A DNA stretch of 64,000 nucleotides from RDYZ01 sp964518905. Lineage in GTDB: Bacteria > Cyanobacteriota > Cyanobacteriia > Cyanobacteriales > Geitlerinemataceae. This document shows, piece after piece, positions 24,978 through 32,924 of the stretch. Below the pieces are notes generated by a model that had not been told where the DNA came from, did not search any database, and saw only the letters and a program-made list of their open reading frames with translations. Both the position numbers and the translations under genes were made by a program. The stretch's first letter is position 1; each line of letters opens with the position of its first letter. The stretch covers positions 1 through 64,000 of the forward strand of contig CAZFJL010000014.1 in NCBI GenBank assembly GCA_964518905.1. Direction: 5' to 3'.

Positions 24978-26327
24978 TTAAGAATGGTATTGAATGCGGT
25001 AAACCCGATTATTGGCCTCATCGGTCAACAATAGCGATCCATCCGGCATTACCAATAATCCCACCGGTCTCGCCCAAGTCGTCGGCCCCTGGGGATCAAC
25101 AAGAAAACCCGTCAAAAAGTCTTCATAGTGACCCGTCGGTTTGCCGTTGGCGTCAAACGGAATGAACACCACCTTGTAGCCTGTTCCCGTGCTTCGGTTC
25201 CACGAGCCGCGAAACGCCACAAACGCACCGTTGCGATAGCGATCGGGGAAGGTCTCCCCGTCGTAAAACTGCAAGCCGAGCGCGGCGGAATGGGATTGGA
25301 ATAAAATGTCGGGAGTTTTTGTCCGGCGAACCTGATCGGGGGCTTGACTAACGCCGTTCGTTTGGTGGCGCGGATCGAGGTATTGCGGCGAAAGATAGCT
25401 ATAAGGCCAGCCGAAAAAATCGCCCTGTTGCAGGCGTGCAAAATAGTCCGGGACAAGGTCGTCCCCCAGGCCGTCGCGCTCGTTGACGGTGGTATACAGG
25501 TCGCCGGTGACGGGGTGAAAATCCAAGCCAACCGGGTTACGGAGACCGCTGGCGAAGGTTTCTAGGGTTTGACCGTCGATCGCCATCGTCTGCACAGAAG
25601 CGCGAGGCAGCGGCTCGATGTCGGCATTGGAACGCGATCCCACCGAAACATAAAGCCGATCGCCCGCTGGCGAAACGACCACATTGCGCGTCCAGTGCTG
25701 GTTATAGCCTCCCCCCGGCAACTCAACCCGGCGATCGCCCTGCCCGTTAAGTGCCGTCTGTCCCGGCGCAAAGGCATAGCGCCGCACCTCGTCCGTATTG
25801 CCCAGAAAAAAGTAGCCCTCGGCGAACGCCATGCCAAACGGGATATCGAGGCCGTTGTTTGCCGTAGCGAAGGTTTCGATCTGATCGGCGGCTCCATCGC
25901 GATCGTCATCCACGAGCCGCCGAATGCGATTCTGGCGCGTCTCGGTCACCAATACATCCCCATCCGGCGTCAACGCCAGCCAGCGCGGACGATCGAGTCC
26001 CTCCGCAAAGATATTCACCCTAAACCCGGCGGGGACATTCAGGCTCGCATCAGCAGGCGGAGCGATGACCTGGGGGGATTTGCGGGCGCTGTCGGAGGCG
26101 TAGGGCTCGGGGAGGTCGTCGATCGCAACGACGATCGGTTCGGGAATTAACGTACGGGTCGGAATGGGATTTGGGGCGGTTGTTTCCATTTCCGCATCCG
26201 AAGGGATTACCATTGGCGCGGCATCCGCTGGGGCATCACTTGCACGCTCCAGAACAGGGCGCTGACAGCTTCCGAGCAGACTGATCAGAACACACAATCT
26301 TAAAAATCGTCGCCAATCCTGCTGCAT
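24978..26327 (-). CDS. PQQ-dependent glucose/sorbosone dehydrogenase-like lipoprotein
   Basis: 449 residues. The N-terminal signal has a lipobox (LLGSC, Cys21), then a linker of about 65 residues, then a six-bladed beta-propeller of the GSDH family: VPAGFRVNIFAEGLDRPRWLALTPDGDVLVTE, ETFASGLRNPVGLDFHP, GDFFGWPYSY and GLLVMPDGSLLLTDEANNRVYRI. Such proteins oxidise sugars or other alcohols with PQQ or are non-catalytic relatives. Likely periplasmic and membrane-anchored. PQQ biosynthesis genes are not in the window, so enzyme activity is uncertain. Confidence 0.88.
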   Translation of the reverse strand: MQQDWRRFLRLCVLISLLGSCQRPVLERASDAPADAAPMVIPSDAEMETTAPNPIPTRTLIPEPIVVAIDDLPEPYASDSARKSPQVIAPPADASLNVPAGFRVNIFAEGLDRPRWLALTPDGDVLVTETRQNRIRRLVDDDRDGAADQIETFATANNGLDIPFGMAFAEGYFFLGNTDEVRRYAFAPGQTALNGQGDRRVELPGGGYNQHWTRNVVVSPAGDRLYVSVGSRSNADIEPLPRASVQTMAIDGQTLETFASGLRNPVGLDFHPVTGDLYTTVNERDGLGDDLVPDYFARLQQGDFFGWPYSYLSPQYLDPRHQTNGVSQAPDQVRRTKTPDILFQSHSAALGLQFYDGETFPDRYRNGAFVAFRGSWNRSTGTGYKVVFIPFDANGKPTGHYEDFLTGFLVDPQGPTTWARPVGLLVMPDGSLLLTDEANNRVYRIQYHS

Positions 26328-26461
26328 TGTATTTTGCTCGTCACACTGACATTAGAACGGGAGGCACAACCCTAAAACGTGCAAGAGGCAATCTCAGAAT
26401 TGATCGGCGATGATGATCTATCAAAACTCATCTCTGACGCTCAAACTTCAGGCTGAAACAT

Positions 26462-26935
26462 TTACCAGGTTGTATCGTCAATGTCGCTATTGCCGTCGAG
26501 ATGCGCGTCTAGCTTGGCAGCAATGATGTGAGCTAAGGCAAACTCTAAGGAGCTATCACCGAAGGTCTTGTGCTGATCTAAAGCGGCAGTTTCTTCGTCT
26601 AGAGCTTGTTCGGCGGGCTCTAGACACAGTTGCTCATCGCCTCGCACCAGCACAAACTGAGTTTGATTGTCGTTTCCCTGAAGCAGTTCTAGGTAGTCAA
26701 AGCTACTGATGTTCAAGTGCAGTAAACGATCGGCTAAAAGCGTTGCCCGCTGAGGATCGTTGACCACTTCGACCAGAGTGGCGGTTCCCTGCGATCGGCT
26801 CTCTCCATTGCAAACGTGGGTGTAAGACACGTGGTTCAAGCGAGACAACAGGCGCAGTATGTCGTTTTTATGGATGATCGTGCCGACGTTGATGATGCAA
26901 GGCGCAGGCACTCTGAAAGAGGATGGATGGGTCAT
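26462..26935 (-). CDS. Conserved hypothetical protein
   Basis: 157 residues, soluble, acidic in its C-terminal third. The first half looks like an alpha/beta domain (IINVGTIIHKNDILRLLSRLNHVSYTHVCNGE, TATLVEVVNDPQRATLLADRLLHLNISSFDYLEL). I do not recognise the family. It stands alone between the sugar dehydrogenase and the CHASE2 kinase. Codon use and HIP1 content resemble its neighbours. Confidence 0.7.
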   Translation of the reverse strand: MTHPSSFRVPAPCIINVGTIIHKNDILRLLSRLNHVSYTHVCNGESRSQGTATLVEVVNDPQRATLLADRLLHLNISSFDYLELLQGNDNQTQFVLVRGDEQLCLEPAEQALDEETAALDQHKTFGDSSLEFALAHIIAAKLDAHLDGNSDIDDTTW

Positions 26936-27341
26936 CGTAAAACGGAGAACGAGATAATCGTAGGGTAGATGTTGCGAAGGAAATGTTGCTCAAGGGTCGA
27001 GCGTGGCGATCTTAACGGGCTTAGGGAAAATCGTCGAAGGGGTCACGATCGCCGTAGCGATCGACGAACGTGATCGGAATTGAGTCTTAAGGAATAAACG
27101 CAATGGGTCTCAAATTCACGTCGAGCAACGATAGACGGAACGAGAAACACCGGCATTACTAGCAATCCACAAGATCATGGCTTCTGTTCAGAAACCTCGG
27201 TTCAATCTTGGCACAGGTTTTTAGGATTCGGTATCCGTATAAATCTCGGATTTAGTTTTTAGCCACGGTTGACCAAACCCGCATCGGCAAATCCAGTCTC
27301 CCGGCTTTGATCGAAATCCAGGCATAGAAAACGCTCAAAGT
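26936..27341. other. Intergenic region without a recognised gene
   Basis: 405 bp between the hypothetical gene (start 26935, minus strand) and the end of the CHASE2 kinase gene (27342). I see no open frame with a credible start, no tRNA and no strong hairpin with a T-run. It should contain the promoter of the 157-residue gene and the 3' end of the kinase transcript. Confidence 0.6.
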
Positions 27342-30104
27342 TCAAGCGTCCTTTGCTTCCGCAGAGCTGGTATGGATCGGAATAGATAGGCGCACCACAG
27401 TACCACGATCGTGCCCTTCGCTCGTCAGCTCAACCGTGCCGTTCATCAATCCGATCAAATGACGACAAATCGTGAGTCCCAAACCACTGCCACCATAGCG
27501 ACGCGTGCTTGAACCGTCGGCCATCACGAACGCTTCAAATAATTTCGGCTGAATCTGCGGATCGACCCCGATGCCAGTATCGAGAATCTCGACGACGCCA
27601 TAGGCTTGGGTTTCGCCGGATGGTTGGGTTTTGGTTTCGATCGAGGTTTGGATCGTGATGCTGCCCTGATCCGTAAACTTCACGGCATTACCGATCGTGT
27701 TAATCAGAACTTGCTTAAGCCGAATCGGGTCGGCTAACACCACAATGGTCTCCTCGCTATATTTTTTAACGAGCGTCAGCTTTTTCTGTCGCAGATTGGA
27801 AAGCTGTAAGTAGAGCGATTGCGTCAAGCAGGCGTGCAAATCAACGCTACGCAAATCCAGAACAACATGACCCGATTTGATACGACTGAAATCGAGGATA
27901 TCGTTCACGATCTCAAACAAATGTAGCGCCGACTGGTGCGCTTGATCGAGTAGTTCGTGCTCTTCAAACCGATCGTCACACAGATCATCGAGCACGATTT
28001 GGAGTGAACCAATAATGCCGTTGAGTGGCGTACGCAGTTCGTGGGTTGTACGCTTCAGAAACTCGTCTTTGAGGCGATCGGCTTCTTGGAGTGCCTGATT
28101 TTTTGCTTCGAGATCCGCAGTAAGACGCAGCCGCTCATTCCAGGCTTTTTCCTGACTGAGGGTATCTTGAAAGACAAAAATTGCGTGCTGAATCGATCCA
28201 TTTATGTTGTAGATGGGCTGACCCCAACCTTCGATGGGAATGCGATTAGCTGGCGTTGTTGGGGACGGAGACAATCGGGGGGAGGAGGTGCGGCTATCCA
28301 TAAGGTCAGAAACATACGCCATACCCTGGTTTGACTTCACGTCATCGAGATTCTGCGGTTCAGATGGCCGAATCTCCAGGTTGCGAACATAACTAACCTC
28401 ACCTTTTAAGGCGAGGGTGGCGGGTAGTTGATCGTCAGTGCAGGGCTGGTTTGTCTTGGGGTCATACACTCTGCAAACCGTCGTAAAGTCTCCGATATTT
28501 AGCGGCTGCGATAATGCCTGTTCGCCCAATAGCGATCGCGCTCGATCGTTGGCGTACTCCAGCGTACCCCGCGCGTTAAATAGGGTCACTCCGACGGGCA
28601 TCGCATCCAGGATCTGCTGAGATTTAAGGGCGCTTTCATTGTGATAGCGATTGCGATCGTCCACAAATTGCTCCTCGATCAAGTCAGCATGTTGCAACGT
28701 CGTATCGAGAATGACGGCGAGATCATCGTGCTGTTGATAGATCTGACGTAGTCTTAGTGCACTAAACCCGAGAGTACCGGCATACAGCCCGCCTAACATG
28801 CCAGCGACCGGCAGCCAAACCCCGATCGTCATTAGACCCCAGCCAAAGCCAACCGTAACCAACGATCCACCTACGGTTACGCCGATCGCCGATCCAAAAA
28901 TAATGCCCCACACTTTGTGCCGGTGGTAGCGTCGCTGCCACCACCGACCGATGACCGCACCGGCGATCGTGCCGACCCCCGCCCAAGCGAAAACGGCTAG
29001 CGCTTCGATCCAGTCTGACACCGTTGTCATCGCATCACGTCCCTCCAGAGCAATACTCAACAACTGCTGGGTTGCCTGAGCCTGAATCCAGAGGTCAGGC
29101 AGCGTGTGACGCGAGTTAGCTACATCGCTGCCTCCGTCAATGAGGGGTGTCTCAAAGGCATAGCTAAATCGAGGCGCCGCAGTGCCAATAATCACGACCC
29201 GATCGCGAAATAGATCTGGATCGACCCGATCGTTCAGCACTTCTGATAGAGTGACGCGCGGAAATTGACTGAATGGGCGTCGGTAGATGAGCGGGATGTG
29301 GTAGCCCTGTTGTTGAACCCTGACATAGCCGCCACCCGAAGCGGAGAGCGGCACGAGCCGAGTGGCTCCGAACTGAAACCACCCTCGATCAGAATCGAGG
29401 GAATGGGGATCAATCGCCTCGTGACGCAGGTATAGCAGGCTTAAGCGCAGGGCGAGACTGGCCTGGGGCAGGCGATCGCTGGTTCGGATTGAAAGCAGGT
29501 TTCGTCGCAACACGCCGTCCGGATCGAGCACAACATCGATCGCACCGAGTTGCCGAGTGGAGATGCGTGGCGACACCTGATCACCGCCCAAATCTTCAAA
29601 ACCGGCGATTAGGTGGGGGATACGGGCAAATTCGACGAATAGCGGATCATCTATCGGCGCGGCCAGTGATGTTACACCTTCCGCTCGGATGCCGGACTCA
29701 CGCGCGATCGCAGCGGAGGAGGGAACGGCAGCGACCGGGCTGCTGGCGCGATCTATGGCGCTTAACCCACGGGCAGTGTGTATCGACAAACTAGCGGGAG
29801 AGATCAAGCCGATCGCACGTGGCGTATCGGCTTCAATTTTGGTGATCGCCTCAGCCAGCGCCGCCTCAGGTAGTGGCCATGCTCCGAAACTCTGGATCTC
29901 CTCTTCTGTGATCTCGACCACCGCCACCTGAGTCGGTCGAGTCGTTTGAGGTTGCGATCGGAGCCAAACATCCCACAGGGCCAAATCTAAACCCTGAAAG
30001 ACTCCCAGCGCCTTCAGCCCGATAGCAAGACCACCAGTTAATAGAACATTCCAGATGAGATGACGACGCAATAGCGTCTGTACCTCAAGACGAAAACCTA
30101 ACAT
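27342..30104 (-). CDS. CHASE2-PAS sensor histidine kinase
   Basis: 920 residues. In order: an N-terminal transmembrane helix (about 17-37), an extracytoplasmic CHASE2 domain (about 40-345; ALWDVWLRSQ, VVEITEEEI, VVIIGTAAP), three transmembrane helices (about 365-445), a PAS-like region (about 495-640; LDAMPVGVTLFNARGTLEYAN), then HisKA with phospho-acceptor His688 (TTHELRTPLNGII) and HATPase_c with GNAVKFTDQG, DTGIGV and GSGLGLTICRHLI. A complete kinase with no receiver domain, so its response regulator is elsewhere. The signal sensed is unknown. Confidence 0.92.
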   Translation of the reverse strand: MLGFRLEVQTLLRRHLIWNVLLTGGLAIGLKALGVFQGLDLALWDVWLRSQPQTTRPTQVAVVEITEEEIQSFGAWPLPEAALAEAITKIEADTPRAIGLISPASLSIHTARGLSAIDRASSPVAAVPSSAAIARESGIRAEGVTSLAAPIDDPLFVEFARIPHLIAGFEDLGGDQVSPRISTRQLGAIDVVLDPDGVLRRNLLSIRTSDRLPQASLALRLSLLYLRHEAIDPHSLDSDRGWFQFGATRLVPLSASGGGYVRVQQQGYHIPLIYRRPFSQFPRVTLSEVLNDRVDPDLFRDRVVIIGTAAPRFSYAFETPLIDGGSDVANSRHTLPDLWIQAQATQQLLSIALEGRDAMTTVSDWIEALAVFAWAGVGTIAGAVIGRWWQRRYHRHKVWGIIFGSAIGVTVGGSLVTVGFGWGLMTIGVWLPVAGMLGGLYAGTLGFSALRLRQIYQQHDDLAVILDTTLQHADLIEEQFVDDRNRYHNESALKSQQILDAMPVGVTLFNARGTLEYANDRARSLLGEQALSQPLNIGDFTTVCRVYDPKTNQPCTDDQLPATLALKGEVSYVRNLEIRPSEPQNLDDVKSNQGMAYVSDLMDSRTSSPRLSPSPTTPANRIPIEGWGQPIYNINGSIQHAIFVFQDTLSQEKAWNERLRLTADLEAKNQALQEADRLKDEFLKRTTHELRTPLNGIIGSLQIVLDDLCDDRFEEHELLDQAHQSALHLFEIVNDILDFSRIKSGHVVLDLRSVDLHACLTQSLYLQLSNLRQKKLTLVKKYSEETIVVLADPIRLKQVLINTIGNAVKFTDQGSITIQTSIETKTQPSGETQAYGVVEILDTGIGVDPQIQPKLFEAFVMADGSSTRRYGGSGLGLTICRHLIGLMNGTVELTSEGHDRGTVVRLSIPIHTSSAEAKDA

Positions 30105-30368
30105 TTCTCGCGTACCCTAGACGACGCCACACGGTTTGATCAGCAATGACCGAATCAGCAAAACACAAGGCCACAGAACCGCCGATCTGGCTGAACTTGC
30201 CGGAACTTCATTGTTCTAACACGTCCCAGCGATCGCTGAGATCCGGAATCCTAGATCAATCAAAGTGTGTGAGTCTTACCACACCAAATCTTACAGGCTA
30301 TGGCCATAGATGCTTGGCAAACTCCATCAACCCGATCTGAAGATGTTTAACTCAGATCCTCGGTAAGG

Positions 30369-30400
30369 CTTAGGGGCTTAGGGGCTTAGGGGCTTAGGGA
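30369..30400. repeat. 8-bp tandem repeat CTTAGGGG, four copies
   Basis: Four head-to-tail units at 30369-30400 (the last is CTTAGGGA). The array overlaps the stop codon of the 121-residue gene on the minus strand (30394-30396), so the TTA of the repeat supplies that TAA stop. Confidence 0.9.
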
Positions 30401-30759
30401 GCATCGACCCAGACGATCGGGCGTTGCTGAGGATGGATTTTTTGGCTTTCTTCGCGGACGATCGACTGTAACTGGGACGGGTCGAAGTAGTACACAAAAC
30501 GCTCACGCAGCCGATCAACACGACCTTCGCGCTCTAGCACCTCAGCTTCGAGCTGGGCGAGATTGGCGTTTCGAGGGGTACGTTCCGGCACGATCTGTAC
30601 GAGAGCGCCGATCGCCATGACAGATACGACGACGTTAAAACCAATCTGAAGCCCGCTCTCCCACCACCCAGAACCGGATGGAGATGGACTGAGTTTCGCG
30701 GCGGGCGATCGATGGGCGGGTTTGCGCGTCGAAGCTCGAAAAATGGGGGTGGGTTGCAT
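30394..30759 (-). CDS. Small cyanobacterial membrane protein, unknown function
   Basis: 121 residues. A disordered basic/Ser-Pro head (1-32) is followed by one transmembrane helix (about 36-56, LQIGFNVVVSVMAIGALVQIVP), a charged helix likely to form a coiled coil (NANLAQLEAEVLEREGRVDRLRERF) and a tail FDPSQLQSIVREESQKIHPQQRPIVWVD. The tail pattern looks conserved in cyanobacteria, but no function is known to me. The stop codon lies within an 8-bp repeat array. Confidence 0.75.
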   Translation of the reverse strand: MQPTPIFRASTRKPAHRSPAAKLSPSPSGSGWWESGLQIGFNVVVSVMAIGALVQIVPERTPRNANLAQLEAEVLEREGRVDRLRERFVYYFDPSQLQSIVREESQKIHPQQRPIVWVDAP

Positions 30760-31123
30760 CGTCAGACTCGAAAAAGGTGGCGATCGCGAGACGTCATGAA
30801 ACCAGACGGAGACGAATGGCGTAGAATAGCGACTTTGGGCTCTATTTTACGCCGGAATATGGGTGAAATCCGCTGATTTAGGCGTGAATGTCATTTATTT
30901 TGCACGACAAAGCCGAGCTTAAGCCCGCACACACGGTTTCTTCTGCAATACGCCAGCCCCTAGATTCGTCAAACCGGAGACTGAGCGACAGACCGAGAAA
31001 CACTGAGCATGAAAGCCAAGCTCGGCACATTTGGCACATTTAAGGGGCAGAGCCGATCGCTCAAACTGGCTGCGGATATCACGAGGATGACCGCAGCGAT
31101 CCGATGCGAACGACTAATGCCAA
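30760..31123. other. Intergenic region between the 121-aa gene and psaM
   Basis: 364 bp. The only structure noted is an imperfect hairpin with GCTGCGG/CCGCAGC arms near 31069-31099, about 25 bp beyond the psaM stop on the minus strand, without a T-run. An open frame on the plus strand (31009-31221) overlaps psaM antisense and is not credible. Confidence 0.5.
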
Positions 31124-31219
31124 CTACTTATAGAGTGCGGTCGAAAGGCGGAAGGCGAGAACACCGGGAACCAAAGCGATCGCAAGGGCCACGAAAATTT
31201 GAGTGTCCGATAAAGCCAT
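31124..31219 (-). CDS. psaM: Photosystem I subunit XII (PsaM)
   Basis: 31-residue single-helix membrane protein (MALSDTQIF...AFRLSTALYK), matching the length and sequence pattern of cyanobacterial PsaM: an N-terminal MALSDTQI, a hydrophobic helix with a central Pro, and the C-terminal FRLSTxLYK. PsaM sits in the thylakoid membrane at the trimer-facing side of photosystem I and stabilises the trimer. It stands alone. A -10-like TATTAT lies about 80 bp upstream (31300-31305). It is too short for routine gene calling and easily missed. Confidence 0.95.
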   Translation of the reverse strand: MALSDTQIFVALAIALVPGVLAFRLSTALYK

Positions 31220-31299
31220 GACGTAAAACTCCGATTGTTATGAAGGTCTCGATCGTTCACCACTGTCTGCGATCGGCCTAGGATTACGATCGGCCTGTA

Positions 31300-31305
31300 A
31301 TAATA
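31300..31305 (-). promoter_or_regulatory. Possible -10 element of psaM
   Basis: TATTAT on the minus strand, about 80 bp before the psaM ATG, in the most AT-rich part of the 351-bp intergenic region 31220-31571. No good -35 is seen. The rest of that region, shared with the divergent terC-like gene, shows no gene. Confidence 0.35.
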
Positions 31306-31571
31306 TTTCACACAGGGATCAGCCCCGTTCAATCCGCTACACCGCTCGCCAGCGAGTTCGTTGGGTCGTAAAACCATCCGAATCCGTCCAAGCGCCATAC
31401 GCTGGGGATCGCTTCATCTCATTCCATGAATTCTTCTACGCAGAATTCACATTGATCGAACCCAAACCCCTATCATGACTAGTAGCAGCGACGATCAAGC
31501 TATCCTTCCCTACATTTTTGATCGCCTGTGCGTTTTCCTTTGTTTGCAGCGGTTTCGGTGCTCCTTGATTC

Positions 31572-32327
31572 ATGTTCGACTCTTTGGATTTTTCCCCTCA
31601 CTTCAGTGTTGAATCGCTGTTGGTGCTTACTGTCCTCGTCGCGCTCGAAGCTGTTCTGTCGGCAGATAACGCCATTGCCCTAGCCTCGATCGCCAAGGGG
31701 CTCGACAATCGCGAGTTGCAGCGCCAAGCGCTCAATTTTGGGCTGCTAGTCGCCTATGTTTTGCGGGTGCTGCTGATTATCTCGGCGGCCTGGGTGATCC
31801 AGTTCTGGCAATTTGAGCTGGCTGGAGCGCTGTATCTACTCTGGCTCGTCGGTAGCTATTTCTTTAGTCATCGCTCCAATGAGGAAGAAAGTTCGGGTCG
31901 CCACTTTGATAATTTTTGGCAAGCTATTCCCCTGATTGCCTTTACCGATTTGGCCTTTTCCCTCGATAGCGTCACGACCGCGATCGCCGTATCGGATCAA
32001 ATCTGGCTGATCCTGATGGGCGGCACGATCGGAGTGATCGCCCTGCGGTTTATGGCGGGGCTATTTATTCGCTGGTTGCAGGAATATCGCCACCTGGAAG
32101 ATGCCGGGTATGTGACGGTGGGGTTTGTGGGGCTGCGGCTGTTGGTGCGGACGATCAACGAGAACGTCGTGCCGCCGCAGTGGGTGACGATCTCGCTGGT
32201 TGTGCTTGTCTTCGTCTGGGGATTTTCAGTGCGTAATCCGGATGTCGTCGAGGAGCTAATCGAAAACTCGATCAGCTCGCCGAAGCTACCCACACCAGAG
32301 GAAGAGACGTCTCAAGCGTCGAAGTGA
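31572..32327 (+). CDS. TerC-family membrane protein
   Basis: 251 residues, seven to eight hydrophobic segments. The two family repeats carry the acidic motifs ALEAVLSADNAIAL (about residues 24-37) and FTDLAFSLDSVTTAIAV (about 117-133), which line a metal-binding site in TerC-like transporters; these export Mn2+ in several bacteria. In plants a TerC homologue is needed for thylakoid assembly. A role in metal loading of exported proteins is possible here. The gene is divergent from psaM and convergent with the small Cys-rich gene at 32432. Confidence 0.85.
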   Translation: MFDSLDFSPHFSVESLLVLTVLVALEAVLSADNAIALASIAKGLDNRELQRQALNFGLLVAYVLRVLLIISAAWVIQFWQFELAGALYLLWLVGSYFFSHRSNEEESSGRHFDNFWQAIPLIAFTDLAFSLDSVTTAIAVSDQIWLILMGGTIGVIALRFMAGLFIRWLQEYRHLEDAGYVTVGFVGLRLLVRTINENVVPPQWVTISLVVLVFVWGFSVRNPDVVEELIENSISSPKLPTPEEETSQASK

Positions 32328-32431
32328 GCCAGCAGTGTTCACCAACCACCAGAGGATGCTTGAGCCAGGGACGGGCGATCGTGCGTAGCAGCTTACCGGG
32401 GTCGCGAAATTGGCGGGAATAGCGGGGTGGG

Positions 32432-32629
32432 CTAATCGATATTGGCGACACGAAAACCCATGACGCATTCAAATTGTTGGGGCTGTTCGGCTAGGCGAGG
32501 GACGATCGCTTGGCCGCAATCGAGTTTGCCACGATGCCACCGTGGCTGGCCATGACCATCGGCCAGTAGGCAGGTTTCACAAATTTGGCACGGGGGAAGG
32601 ACTTGATCGTCCATGACGATTACCAACAT
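32432..32629 (-). CDS. Small Cys-rich protein, unknown function
   Basis: 65 residues beginning MLVIVMDDQVLPPCQICETC. Cysteines at positions 14, 17, 20, 38 and 55 and a nearby His suggest a zinc- or iron-sulfur-binding fold. The start at 32629 is preferred over an upstream ATG at 32710 because the conserved-looking part starts here. I do not recognise a named family, though similar short proteins seem common in cyanobacteria. Convergent with terC. Confidence 0.65.
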   Translation of the reverse strand: MLVIVMDDQVLPPCQICETCLLADGHGQPRWHRGKLDCGQAIVPRLAEQPQQFECVMGFRVANID

Positions 32630-32924
32630 CAAACGCCTCCTAAATCTCGGGTCGAGTGCGATCGTTGGGGCGAGGGGAGAATGATGAATTGAAAAGAACC
32701 GGGTGAACATTTAAGGTTGCACTTCTCCCATTCCCCGTTCCTATTGTAAGCAGGCGCGATCTCTTGTCCGCCTATTGCGAACATTTCGTCAACATGGCTC
32801 ATCCATTTCTAGATCTCTAGATTTCTAGTCCCAGAAAATGAAAGTGCGTCACTTGACCAATCAAACCGCCATGCTGCTACGACTGCCAGTCGCCCAGAAA
32901 CTTTAGACCGCGACAGATCTGGTG

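Noticed and set aside
31009..31221. 70-codon open frame antisense to psaM
   Set aside because: Overlaps the clear PsaM frame; composition Arg/Lys-rich with no recognisable feature.
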